This document shows, one piece after another, positions 46,901 through 56,240 of a stretch of DNA of 64,000 bases. Positions within the stretch are counted from its first letter, which is position 1; every line of letters begins with the position of its first letter. A program made the translations under genes and the position numbers. This DNA comes from Thermococcus cleftensis (GTDB taxonomy: Archaea > Methanobacteriota_B > Thermococci > Thermococcales > Thermococcaceae). The stretch covers positions 718,322-782,321 of the forward strand of contig NC_018015.1 of NCBI RefSeq assembly GCF_000265525.1, in the 5' to 3' direction. The notes under the pieces are model-generated. The model was not told where the DNA came from. It searched no databases and saw only the letters and a program-made list of their open reading frames with translations.

Positions 46901-47997
46901 AGACTGGAATCTTCATCAACACTCCGGCACAGTTTCACTTTTACCGTAACATCGCCAGGGAGCTCAAGGAGAGGGGAAACGAAGTAAAACTGCTGTTTAG
47001 AAAGTACGGCGAGATAGGAGACCTGCTCAGGGAGCTGGGGTACAACGCCACGATCTTCTCATACAGGGCCAACTCAAAATACGGGAAGATACTCGCCCTG
47101 CCCTTTGACGTTATAAGGGCGTACAAATATCTAAAAGATTTTAAGCCAGACGTGGTGACAGGGTTTGGGGTGTATGATGCCTACACCTCCCTGTTGCTGA
47201 AGAGCGGTTGCGTTGTCTTCAATGATTCCGAACCCAGGGTAAACCCGTTGTCGTATTCAGTCCAGTTCAAACTGTTCATGCCCTTCGTTGATGTCCTCCT
47301 AACCCCAGAGTCATTCAGAGATGACCTCGGTAGGAAGCACCTCAAAATAGCCAGCTACAAAGAGATGGCATACCTACACCCAAACTACTATTCCCCACGC
47401 GATGACATCCTCGATGAACTCGGAGTGTCCAAAGGAGAAGACTACGTTCTGCTGAGGTTTAACGCCTTTGACGCCGTCCACGACGCTGGCATCAGGGGGT
47501 TTACACGGGAGGACAAGGTAAGGCTTGTAAAAGAACTCGAAAAACACGCCACAGTTTTCATATCCGCAGAGGGCAAGGTGCCGAGGGAAATCGAGGGCAA
47601 CGTCCTTAAAGTTCCCAAGAGCAGGATACACGATGTCATCTACTACGCAAAGCTCCTCGTCACGGATACACAGACAATGGCAACTGAGGGAGCGTTACTG
47701 GGAACACCAACGATCAGGAGCAACAAGTTCGTTGGTCCAAACGATATGGGAAACTTCATTGAGCTTGAGGAGCGCTTTGGGCTGATGTTCAACATCCGTA
47801 ATCCAGAGAAAGCCATCCAAAAAGCCCTCGAGCTGGTGCAGGTGGAGAACCTCAAGAAGGAATGGCAGAAGAAGAGGAAGAAACTCCTTGAGGAGAAGAT
47901 AGATATAACGTCGTTCATGGTCTGGTTCCTTGAGAACTACCCCGAGAGCATGGAGAAGTTCAGAGAGAATCCGGACATCCAATACCGCTTCAGGTGA
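46897..47997 (+). CDS. DUF354 family protein (GT-B-like)
   Basis: A 366-aa protein: FINTPAQFHFYRNIARELKE at the start, VVTGFGVYDAYTSLLLKSG, VVFNDSEPRVNPLSYSVQF, LHPNYYSPRDDILDELGVSK, and TDTQTMATEGALLGTPTIRS. DUF354 proteins resemble UDP-GlcNAc 2-epimerases and GT-B transferases and sit in archaeal surface-glycan loci; the reaction is not known. ATG 46897 overlaps the previous stop and has GGAGGTACAA upstream. Confidence 0.85.
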   Translation: MKTGIFINTPAQFHFYRNIARELKERGNEVKLLFRKYGEIGDLLRELGYNATIFSYRANSKYGKILALPFDVIRAYKYLKDFKPDVVTGFGVYDAYTSLLLKSGCVVFNDSEPRVNPLSYSVQFKLFMPFVDVLLTPESFRDDLGRKHLKIASYKEMAYLHPNYYSPRDDILDELGVSKGEDYVLLRFNAFDAVHDAGIRGFTREDKVRLVKELEKHATVFISAEGKVPREIEGNVLKVPKSRIHDVIYYAKLLVTDTQTMATEGALLGTPTIRSNKFVGPNDMGNFIELEERFGLMFNIRNPEKAIQKALELVQVENLKKEWQKKRKKLLEEKIDITSFMVWFLENYPESMEKFRENPDIQYRFR

Positions 47998-48002
47998 TGG
48001 GA

Positions 48003-49079
48003 ATGAAAATAGCAACCGTGGTCGGAGCGAGACCCCAGTTCATCAAGATGGCCCCAGTTTCGAGGGAGCTGAGGAAGTACTTTGACGAGATTGTAATCCA
48101 CACCGGTCAGCATTACGATTACGAGATGAACAGGATATTCTTTGAACAGCTGAGTATTCCAGAGCCGGACTACTACCTCGGCGTCGGCTCTGGAAGCCAC
48201 GGCTACCAGACCGGGGAGATGCTGAAGAGGATTGAGGAAGTTCTAATGAAGGAGAAATCTGATTTAGTTCTGGTCTACGGGGATACAAACTCGACACTCG
48301 CCGGCGCTCTCGCCGCCGTTAAGCTTCACATAAAGGTGGCCCACGTTGAGGCAGGCCTAAGGAGCTTCGACAGGAAAATGCCCGAGGAGGTGAACAGGGT
48401 TCTGACAGATCACATCAGCGACTACCTCTTTGCCCCCACCGAAACCGCGGTAAAAAACCTTCAAAAGGAGGGAATCACGGAGGGAGTTTACCTAACCGGG
48501 GACGTAATGTATGATGCCCTCCTTTATAACATTGAAATTGCAAGGAAAAACTCAAACATTCTGGAAGAATTGGGTCTAAAGCCTAAGGAGTACCTGCTGG
48601 CCACCGTCCACAGGGCGGAGAACACTGACAACCGGGAGAACCTGGAGAACATCATTGATGCATTCATCGAGAGTAAGGAGTTGATAGTCTTTCCAGCCCA
48701 TCCAAGGACCCAGAAGTACCTGAAGGCCTACGGGCTGATGGAAAAGATTGAAAAAGCCCCAAACATTGTTCTAACACAACCAGTGGGCTATTTAGACATG
48801 CTCGTCCTTGAGGAGAACGCCAAGAAGATTTTGACGGACTCCGGCGGGGTTCAGAAGGAGGCGTACTTCCTCAAGGTCCCCTGCATAACACTAAGAACGA
48901 GGACGGAATGGGTTGAGACGGTAGAGGACGGGTGGAACGTGCTCGTTGGAGCCGACAAGGGCAGCATCCTGAACGCAATAAGGAGCTTTGAGCCAAGGGG
49001 TGAGACGTACTCGTACAGGTTCGGGGACGGGAAGGCGAGTGAGAAGATCGTGGGGATATTCACCGGACGGAGGGATTAA
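48003..49079 (+). CDS. wbpI: UDP-N-acetylglucosamine 2-epimerase family (WbpI/WecB-like)
   Basis: A 358-aa non-hydrolysing epimerase: VVGARPQFIKMAPVSRELRK, TGQHYDYEMNRIFFEQL, HVEAGLRSFDRKMPEEVNR, TVHRAENTDN, and LTDSGGVQKEAYFLKVPCIT. It would turn UDP-GlcNAc into UDP-ManNAc or, given wbpA, B, E and D upstream, UDP-GlcNAc3NAcA into UDP-ManNAc3NAcA. ATG 48003 is best spaced after GGTGATG. The next gene begins right at its stop, where base composition drops. Confidence 0.9.
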   Translation: MKIATVVGARPQFIKMAPVSRELRKYFDEIVIHTGQHYDYEMNRIFFEQLSIPEPDYYLGVGSGSHGYQTGEMLKRIEEVLMKEKSDLVLVYGDTNSTLAGALAAVKLHIKVAHVEAGLRSFDRKMPEEVNRVLTDHISDYLFAPTETAVKNLQKEGITEGVYLTGDVMYDALLYNIEIARKNSNILEELGLKPKEYLLATVHRAENTDNRENLENIIDAFIESKELIVFPAHPRTQKYLKAYGLMEKIEKAPNIVLTQPVGYLDMLVLEENAKKILTDSGGVQKEAYFLKVPCITLRTRTEWVETVEDGWNVLVGADKGSILNAIRSFEPRGETYSYRFGDGKASEKIVGIFTGRRD

Positions 49080-50297
49080 ATGGAAACCTTAATCTGGAAT
49101 TCATTGTTGTCCCTGTATTCATGGGTAAAAAAGGAGAGATATAGGGGGTGGGATCCTTATGATTGGCTTTCATCCCCGATAGCAAAAAAACTGAAGAGTA
49201 AACCTGTTAATTTCATCCTCCTGCAAGCCAATCTATATTCTCCAATAAATCTCCGCCCAAAGCTCAGGATTAAAAAAGGGATCAGCAACAAAGCGGTGGC
49301 CTTATTTGCTCAATCTTACCTAACTCTCAGTAGCATAACAGGACGACCAGAATTCAAGGCAGAAGCTAAACGTGCACTTTCATTATTGGATGAATATAAA
49401 ATAGAAACTTCCACAGGCATTGGATGGCCCAGCCACTATTTTAGCTTTTTTGGGCCAAAACATTTGCTAACTCCCGAGGTGCCTGACATTGTAGGAACCT
49501 GCGAAGCCATAAAGGCATTCTCGATGGGATACAAAGAGTACAAACTAAAAAAATACAAACGCATTGCTTCTAAAGCTGTAAATCATATTTTAAACGAACA
49601 CCTCAGTCAAAAGGGTGATGTGGCGTATTTTAAATACACTCCTCACGAAGAGGGAAAAATTGTATTCAACGTATCTGCACTAACACTAGAATCCCTGAGC
49701 TACTACCTTCGGCTTGTTGAATATGATGAAAAATTAGTAAAAATTGGATCAAGGACTATAAAGTTCCTACTTCAATACCAAACACCAAATGGAGCCTGGC
49801 CGTATTCGTATTATCTTGACTCAAAAAAGTTCTACTTCCAACTTGATTATCATCAGGGGTTTATCATTGATGGTTTGCTTGAGTTTCTGCCCTATATCAT
49901 GGATCAGCATCTAGCAAGAAAAACTATGGACTCTATACTAAAAGCCACTAAGTTTTACATGGACGTCCAGTTTAACCACCAAGGAGTTTCATATTATCGC
50001 TATCCAATAAAGTATCCCATTGATGTTCATAATCAGGCCCAGGGAATAATAACTTTTTCAAAGCTTTACAACACATTCAATGAACCGAAATACTTGAATT
50101 TCGCTGAAAGAATAGCAGAGTGGACTATTAAGAACATGCAGGACCCAAGTGGGTATTTTTACTCTCACAAATGGCCAGGTTTTGCTAACAAAATACCCTA
50201 CATGAGATGGGGTCAAGCCTGGATGATGATGGCGTTAGCCACACTCCTAAAGACATACACAAACAACCAGAGGGGTGCTATATGGAAACCAGGGTGA
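49080..50297 (+). CDS. Alpha/alpha-toroid protein of the glycan locus, function unknown
   Basis: A 405-aa protein with repeated helix pairs and a terpenoid-cyclase/glycosidase-like toroid look: VGTCEAIKAFSMGYKEYKL, then FLLQYQTPNGAWPYSYYLD, and YHQGFIIDGLLEFLPYI. No signal peptide. Aromatic- and His-rich clefts (DYHQGFIIDG, DVHNQAQGIITFSKL) suggest sugar binding, as in uronate hydrolases or epimerases. It is the first gene of the AT-rich cassette. It overlaps the next gene by 16 bp. Confidence 0.72.
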   Translation: METLIWNSLLSLYSWVKKERYRGWDPYDWLSSPIAKKLKSKPVNFILLQANLYSPINLRPKLRIKKGISNKAVALFAQSYLTLSSITGRPEFKAEAKRALSLLDEYKIETSTGIGWPSHYFSFFGPKHLLTPEVPDIVGTCEAIKAFSMGYKEYKLKKYKRIASKAVNHILNEHLSQKGDVAYFKYTPHEEGKIVFNVSALTLESLSYYLRLVEYDEKLVKIGSRTIKFLLQYQTPNGAWPYSYYLDSKKFYFQLDYHQGFIIDGLLEFLPYIMDQHLARKTMDSILKATKFYMDVQFNHQGVSYYRYPIKYPIDVHNQAQGIITFSKLYNTFNEPKYLNFAERIAEWTIKNMQDPSGYFYSHKWPGFANKIPYMRWGQAWMMMALATLLKTYTNNQRGAIWKPG

Positions 50298-51235
50298 AGC
50301 TTCGTCATCCGATTTTTATAGTAAGCATCTTCCGGACCGGTTCAACTTTACTCACGAATATTCTAAATGCAAATTCATTTATTGCTATGATTCCGGAGGA
50401 AATCCACCTATGGAATCCATATCCGTGGGCATTTGACGTTATGACACTATGCAAAACACACAAGATTTCGAACGAAAGAGACATTGAAATGCTTATAGAT
50501 AAATTATTTTCGGAGCGAGTACTTTACGGCGGATTCTGGAAGAAACTTAACAAATTTGAACTAAAGAAAGAGCGAGTTACTAAAAATGCAATTAAAATCT
50601 ACCAAGAATTTGGAGAAATCTCTTGTATAGATATAGTTAACCTAGTTTTTTTAGAGTTTTTGTCCAATACGGATAAAATTAGAATCGGTGGAAAAAATCC
50701 GGTTTACGGTCGAAATGTTGAGTTACTGAACACTCTTTATCCAGATAGCAAAATTATCTGTCTTGTTAGAGACCCCAGGGCCATATACTTATCAAAGACC
50801 AATGACGAGTTTTCAAGAGAGGTGAAATCCAAGTTGCGCTGGAAGTGTCTTGTGACACTCTTTGACTTTGCGACATTAGTCAGGATTATACTAGAATATA
50901 CGTGGCTGTTTAGGACATGCAAGAGTCACAAGAATGATGAAAATGTTATTCTTACTAGATACGAAGACATCGTAACTTCTCCCCGAGAAAATCTCAAAAA
51001 GTTATGCCAGTTCTTGGATGTTCCCTTTGAGAAAGATATGCTTTATGTAACTGGCAAACCATCAAGCATAGACAACAAAACGACCCGCAGAAGTATTGAT
51101 CCGAAAAGTGCATACAAATGGAGAAAAAAAATAAAACCCTGGCAATATTGGATATTAACAGAAATATTACATAAAAGCATCGAATGGTTTGGATACCCGG
51201 TGAAGGCCTATGATTCATATAATAATGACGATTGA
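50282..51235 (+). CDS. PAPS-dependent sulfotransferase family protein
   Basis: The 317-aa protein has the 5'-phosphosulfate loop FRTGSTLLTNIL near residue 16 and the 3'-phosphate motif LVRDPRAIYLSK near 158, then YEDIVTSPRENLKKLCQFLD, standard for the sulfotransferase fold. It would move sulfate from PAPS to a sugar hydroxyl. ATG 50282 follows GGGGTG and overlaps the previous gene. AT-rich codons suggest recent transfer. Sulfated glycans are known in haloarchaeal S-layers; whether this cell sulfates glycans is inference. Confidence 0.83.
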   Translation: METRVKLRHPIFIVSIFRTGSTLLTNILNANSFIAMIPEEIHLWNPYPWAFDVMTLCKTHKISNERDIEMLIDKLFSERVLYGGFWKKLNKFELKKERVTKNAIKIYQEFGEISCIDIVNLVFLEFLSNTDKIRIGGKNPVYGRNVELLNTLYPDSKIICLVRDPRAIYLSKTNDEFSREVKSKLRWKCLVTLFDFATLVRIILEYTWLFRTCKSHKNDENVILTRYEDIVTSPRENLKKLCQFLDVPFEKDMLYVTGKPSSIDNKTTRRSIDPKSAYKWRKKIKPWQYWILTEILHKSIEWFGYPVKAYDSYNNDD

Positions 51236-52193
51236 TTACGAGATATTTGGAAATGGACGGGGAGATGTAAAACGTCATATGATTGAGCCGATGAACAGGC
51301 TCTTAGGTATCACTAACAGGTACAATGTGCCGCTAACAATAATGTTCGAAGTTTATGAGTATATTTACTTTAAAAAATACGACGACCGGCTTCGGAGGGA
51401 TTTTGGATATAGCCCCGCAGAAATAATTCAAGATCAGATAAACACAGCATATGAGCATGGGCATGACATTCAGCTCCATATTCACCCACAGTTCGTCAAA
51501 ATGAGATATATCCACAAAAGATTCATTCCAGAGATTCCGGAGTTATCCGTCTTTGATATGAATGAGCAAGAGGTGTACAATCTAATCCGTAGAGGGAAAG
51601 AGACCTTAGAGTCCATGATAAGTGCCAATGATTATCAATGCAATGCATTGAGATTGAGTAATATGGGGTGGGTTCCTGCTCCAGTACACGTGGCAAGGGC
51701 TATGGAACGGCTTGGTATTGTCGTTCATTCGTTGGCAAGTATGTGTGCACCCATCAGAACTACGGGCTACCAGAGAATCGGTGACACCCGTGTCTATGAG
51801 ATACCAATCTATACAGTACCCACCAAAGGATACGAGTATTTAAAGCCAAGATATCTCTCAACACTCGCCTATGTGTGGTTACACAGCCCCCCCAGGATTT
51901 TCAAAAAATCCGATAAAAAACTCACAAGCCATAAAGATCATCAAAACTGCAGAGGAATAAAATGGGACCTCTCAAAGCTGTCATACAAGGACATGATAAA
52001 AATGCTTGACTATGCAATAGAGCACTATGACTATGAAAACTACGAAATCCCTCTGGTTATGATTGGGCACACAAAAGATTTCTTCAACGACAAAAATCTT
52101 GAAAAGTTCATTAAAACTGTCCTCGATGAATATAAGAGTACCGTTAGATTCAGTACATTTAGTAAATTTATAACTGAAAACTTACAACGGTGA
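51210..52193 (+). CDS. Polysaccharide deacetylase-like protein
   Basis: A 327-aa protein with a CE4/WalW-like layout: IIMTIDYEIFGNGRGD at the start with the Asp of the metal site, HDIQLHIHPQFVKM as the His-x-His motif near 85-95, and IPLVMIGHTKDFFND near the end. It may remove an acetyl group from the glycan or act on a related amide. It overlaps the sulfotransferase by 26 bp. The SD is GGTGAAGG. Confidence 0.75.
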   Translation: MIHIIMTIDYEIFGNGRGDVKRHMIEPMNRLLGITNRYNVPLTIMFEVYEYIYFKKYDDRLRRDFGYSPAEIIQDQINTAYEHGHDIQLHIHPQFVKMRYIHKRFIPEIPELSVFDMNEQEVYNLIRRGKETLESMISANDYQCNALRLSNMGWVPAPVHVARAMERLGIVVHSLASMCAPIRTTGYQRIGDTRVYEIPIYTVPTKGYEYLKPRYLSTLAYVWLHSPPRIFKKSDKKLTSHKDHQNCRGIKWDLSKLSYKDMIKMLDYAIEHYDYENYEIPLVMIGHTKDFFNDKNLEKFIKTVLDEYKSTVRFSTFSKFITENLQR

Positions 52194-52197
52194 TACC

Positions 52198-53298
52198 ATG
52201 CGCGTTTTAATGGTCGGAACCGTTAAAACCAGAGGAGCCGGTGGCATGGCAACCCACACGGAAGAACTAATAACCCACCTACGCAAATTGGGAATTACCG
52301 TTGAGCATTACAAGACTGCCCCTGCCAAAGAATATCCTAAAGTAATAGACAAACTACTCCGAGCGTACACTCGGACAATAGGACTGTCCATTAAATTATT
52401 AAAGGATTCCAAAAACTTTGACATTGTGCATATCCAAGCTTCTGGACCATTAGGGGGACTTCTTCCAGCTATTATTGGTGCGGTCTGGAGAAAATTACTG
52501 AGATTTAATCTAATAGTAACATTCCATTATAGGCCTGACAAAGAGTTCTTAAAAAAACACAAACGAATCTTTGACTTGATTTTTTCTCAGGCCGAGGTAT
52601 TCTTCGTTGTTTCTCAGAAACAGAGGGAAAACATTACGGAGATATTTGGGGACAAAGCAGCACAAAAAACCATGCTGACATACAATGGGTTTGATTCAAA
52701 TATATTTCACCCAATGGATAAGAGATTATGTAGAGAAAAGCTTGGACTGCCCGTTCAGAAAAAAATTATATTAAATGTTGCTAATATGTATCCCGTTAAA
52801 GGACATAAATATTTGATAGAATCGATGAAATATATAATTAATCATCGACGAGATATTCTCCTTGTTATCGTGGGGGATGGCCCAAGTAGGGATGAGTTAG
52901 AAGAACAGGTAAAACAACTACAACTAGATGAGTGTGTTAAGCTTATTGGCCCACGGCCTCATTCTGAGATTCCGCTGTGGATGAATGCTGCTGATTTGTT
53001 CGTGTTATCGAGCTTGAGTGAAGGCAACCCCACTGTAATGTTTGAAGCATTAGGGGTTGGACTTCCCTTTGTAGGAACCGCAGTTGGAGGCATTCCTGAG
53101 ATAATAATCTCCAAGGACTATGGTTTACTGTGTCCCCCAAAAGACCCAGAATGCCTAGCGGAAAAAATTTTAATAGCCCTGAACAAAGAGTGGGACAGAG
53201 AGAAGATAAGAAAGTACGCGGAGCAGTTCACGTGGGATAATATCGCAAAGAGAACTCTGGAAGTATACAGAACTGTCACAACTAAATTGAACGAATAG
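52198..53298 (+). CDS. Family 4 glycosyltransferase
   Basis: A 366-aa GT-B enzyme: MVGTVKTRGAGGMATHTEEL at the start, IVHIQASGPLGGLLPAI, a linker LNVANMYPVKGHKYLIESMK, VGDGPSRDELEEQVKQL, and the GT4 signature SLSEGNPTVMFEALGVGLPF with E-x7-E. It adds one sugar to the growing lipid-linked glycan; donor and linkage are unknown. Confidence 0.9.
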   Translation: MRVLMVGTVKTRGAGGMATHTEELITHLRKLGITVEHYKTAPAKEYPKVIDKLLRAYTRTIGLSIKLLKDSKNFDIVHIQASGPLGGLLPAIIGAVWRKLLRFNLIVTFHYRPDKEFLKKHKRIFDLIFSQAEVFFVVSQKQRENITEIFGDKAAQKTMLTYNGFDSNIFHPMDKRLCREKLGLPVQKKIILNVANMYPVKGHKYLIESMKYIINHRRDILLVIVGDGPSRDELEEQVKQLQLDECVKLIGPRPHSEIPLWMNAADLFVLSSLSEGNPTVMFEALGVGLPFVGTAVGGIPEIIISKDYGLLCPPKDPECLAEKILIALNKEWDREKIRKYAEQFTWDNIAKRTLEVYRTVTTKLNE

Positions 53299-53307
53299 GT
53301 GAGTGGA

Positions 53308-55080
53308 GTGATACTGCATATTTTTAAGAATCCCAAGAGAAATGCAATTCTCTTCCTTATATCATCATACGTGCTTTACATGAGTGGTATAGTATATTTA
53401 TGGCAACATCCAGAAACTACATATGTCCTTTTTATATTCACTCAAAGCAGTAAGGCAATTTTCATACTAACCATGTCCGCCATGTCTGTTATGGCAGCAT
53501 TCATTTTAATCAGTATAAAACGAACGTCAAAAAATAACACACTCCTTTGGATATCCGGGACATTATTATTAACGCTGATAGTGCTCTCATCGATATTTCT
53601 ATGGAGGATTCTGGGTTATTATTTCATTGTTGGCATGGACATATACAACTACATAGGGATGGCAAAAGATATCATACATTTTTCACATGTCCCCCAAACT
53701 CCATATTATCCAAGCTTTTATCCTGCCCAGCCATTACTATATGCAATATTGCATCTTGTTTCTAGCATTAGTGTTTTTAACGCCTTTGTTTATGCTCCCG
53801 CTTTGTATTATTTAATGAGTGTACTCATTCTATATCTAACGTCTAAATATCTGATAAACCAAACCAAGAACCTCAGAAACATTGTAACAGGAGGATTAGT
53901 GTCCATTTTAGTCCTTCCCAATTTTTTCAATGAATTCATCTACCCATATAACCAGACATTCTCGATAATAATCTTCGGAGTGGTTATATACATATACTTA
54001 AAATACCAAACAAAAAAAGAGCTTAAGTATCAAGCGTTGCTACTGCCTGTGCTAATAGTACTCCCCTTTACACATCCGATTCCAGCATATATAATGGGCC
54101 TTATACTATTAGGAGAGCTTATTATTAACAGAAACCGGTACTCAACATCATTATTCGGGATATACACCATCACATTTATTGCATGGATACTCATCGTGAG
54201 TACTGGTGGCTTAATGGGATTTGCCCTCAGAAATCACATGAAATCTATTCTTCAATACACAACCGCCGAAAAAACCGAGCAACTAATTGGCACAACTATG
54301 GCTGCAGGGAAAAGCATCACAAGCTTGATAGCATATACACTCGCCGAGATTCACCCAATTCTGTTGTATTCATTGATAGCATTTGTCATATTTTTAAAGT
54401 CCTTCTCTAAACATATAATGGCCAGCACAAGGTCACATTATCCCATGGCCGTTACTAAAATAATAAAAATATTATGGTTGCCGATTCTGGGCTATACCCT
54501 TCCCTCCACACTAACTTTTCTGCATAATCCCACCCGATTAGCACTAGATAATCCATTTATATACTTCATCGTTCCCGTAGCCATATACGGGATTATTATC
54601 CATCTTTCTAACGGATCAAAGCTCCGTAAGCCAGTCACCATACCGCTAGTGACCTTAGCAATAGTTATTATTTTGACAAGCTCAATTCTACTGCCAGCAA
54701 TAGAATACAAAATAGCATTTTATCCCTCAAAAACAAAAACTTGGCAAGAGCCCATTTCTGTTAGATTCTACGAAACTTACAACAATCCCAGAGGGAAAAT
54801 TTATGCAGCAGGATCTCAAACGCAAATTGGCTCTTACATCTCAAAAGACCTTGGAAAGGTTTACCATCCTCGGCAGCATCTCCTAGAAACACTAGAAATC
54901 AATGATTTTGCATATATTTTCATACTAAGAAAGACCATACTGACATACACAGAACTATACCCCGGCTACAAATATACAAGGGAATTTTTTACTCAAACGT
55001 ATATTGAGTTTGAACTGATTTACAGCAACGATGAGGTCAAAATTTTCATGAATAAAGAAAAACAGGAGGGTTGGAGCTGA
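53308..55080 (+). CDS. Large polytopic membrane protein, GT-C-like
   Basis: A 590-aa protein with about 12 membrane spans and a roughly 120-residue C-terminal soluble part. The first large outer loop has GMDIYNYIGMAKD, resembling the acidic catalytic loop of GT-C transferases, followed by PYYPSFYPAQPLLYAILHLV. It may use a lipid-phosphate sugar outside the membrane, or polymerise repeat units. GTG 53308 fits GGTGAG better than GTG 53299. Very AT-rich. Confidence 0.7.
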   Translation: MILHIFKNPKRNAILFLISSYVLYMSGIVYLWQHPETTYVLFIFTQSSKAIFILTMSAMSVMAAFILISIKRTSKNNTLLWISGTLLLTLIVLSSIFLWRILGYYFIVGMDIYNYIGMAKDIIHFSHVPQTPYYPSFYPAQPLLYAILHLVSSISVFNAFVYAPALYYLMSVLILYLTSKYLINQTKNLRNIVTGGLVSILVLPNFFNEFIYPYNQTFSIIIFGVVIYIYLKYQTKKELKYQALLLPVLIVLPFTHPIPAYIMGLILLGELIINRNRYSTSLFGIYTITFIAWILIVSTGGLMGFALRNHMKSILQYTTAEKTEQLIGTTMAAGKSITSLIAYTLAEIHPILLYSLIAFVIFLKSFSKHIMASTRSHYPMAVTKIIKILWLPILGYTLPSTLTFLHNPTRLALDNPFIYFIVPVAIYGIIIHLSNGSKLRKPVTIPLVTLAIVIILTSSILLPAIEYKIAFYPSKTKTWQEPISVRFYETYNNPRGKIYAAGSQTQIGSYISKDLGKVYHPRQHLLETLEINDFAYIFILRKTILTYTELYPGYKYTREFFTQTYIEFELIYSNDEVKIFMNKEKQEGWS

Positions 55081-56207
55081 TGCTTGGGAGTAGCAATCTT
55101 AAGTTAGACCTTGTACACTCTCCAGCAAAATTCACGACAGTAATCCCGTTGAGTAACTATAGCCCTGCAACTTCTCACTTATTAGCGGATGTTTCTAGAT
55201 TTTCACTTGAGTTAGGTTTTAATGTTGTCAAGATACCTCGTATATACATAAAGAACACGAAATTCCCAAAAGTCTGGCGGGAATTCCATGGATTGCCAAA
55301 GTACATTTCAGCTATAAAAAAATCAGACATATTATTGATACCATATCCAGCATTGTTTACTCCGGTATATCCCTCAACAATTTTAAGTTACCATGACTTA
55401 AAAAATATACACTACATTCTAGAGAAAAAGAGATATATTGTCTTTGTGTTTGACCTGCCTATTGAGCGCGAACGAACCAAAGGAAGGGTAGGATATTCCA
55501 TTGATATCGAAAAAAAACTCTTTAAAGATTCATCTGCAATCCTAACATTCAATCCCCAAATGGACAAAGTACTAAGGGAACGCTATGGGTTAGAGGATAA
55601 GGTATTTGTCCACTTTGAGATTTTGGATTATTACACTGAATTCATCCCCCCTGAACACAAGAGTCTAGAGTATCCAAGAAAAGCAGTTCTAGCTGGCAAT
55701 CTTTCAAAGCAATACATTGGAGAAAGCCTAATTAAATATCTAGAGAATTATAGCAGAGATGATATTGTGTTCACCTTAATTGGAAGGAATCAATCTTGGA
55801 TTAAATCTTTACCCCCAAACATCAAGTACAAAGGTTTCATAAATAACAGAATGAAGTTACACAAAGAAATCTCAAAGCAAGATTTTGGCATTATTAGTTA
55901 TTCATCCTCATTAATACCTTATTTAAGATTTGGTTCAACGTCGAAATTTTCAACATATATTGCTTCAGGGATTCCGGTGATAGTACCAGTAAAAGCAACA
56001 TATTTAACAAAGATCGTTAAGAAGTACAACGTGGGAGTTACATATAAAAATGAGAATGGGATAGAAAAAACTATACTTAGAATTACTTCACACAAATATT
56101 TGAAACTTAGGAAAAACGTCCTTGAATTGGCTAACAAGATCAGGGAGGGATACTTCTTTAAACGCGCCCTACTCCAAGCATTGGAATCCATAGACCCTAA
56201 AAGATGA
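55080..56207 (+). CDS. Glycosyltransferase, GT-B-like (Gtf3/galactofuranosyltransferase-like)
   Basis: A 375-aa protein: YISAIKKSDILLIPYPALFT, FVFDLPIERERTK, AVLAGNLSKQYIGESLIKYL, and FGIISYSSSLIPYLRFGSTS followed by YIASGIPVIVP. The last part matches the acceptor-side pattern of Gtf3-type enzymes. The ATG overlaps the previous TGA (TGATG). The assignment to a transferase is good; donor unknown. Confidence 0.75.
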   Translation: MLGSSNLKLDLVHSPAKFTTVIPLSNYSPATSHLLADVSRFSLELGFNVVKIPRIYIKNTKFPKVWREFHGLPKYISAIKKSDILLIPYPALFTPVYPSTILSYHDLKNIHYILEKKRYIVFVFDLPIERERTKGRVGYSIDIEKKLFKDSSAILTFNPQMDKVLRERYGLEDKVFVHFEILDYYTEFIPPEHKSLEYPRKAVLAGNLSKQYIGESLIKYLENYSRDDIVFTLIGRNQSWIKSLPPNIKYKGFINNRMKLHKEISKQDFGIISYSSSLIPYLRFGSTSKFSTYIASGIPVIVPVKATYLTKIVKKYNVGVTYKNENGIEKTILRITSHKYLKLRKNVLELANKIREGYFFKRALLQALESIDPKR

Positions 56208-56240
56208 ATTACCATTCATCAAATTGGGAGAGGGATCAAA

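Noticed and set aside
49080-50297. Calling this a squalene cyclase or a cellobiose epimerase
   Set aside because: The toroid-like helix pattern fits several families and no diagnostic catalytic motif (such as DxDD) is present.
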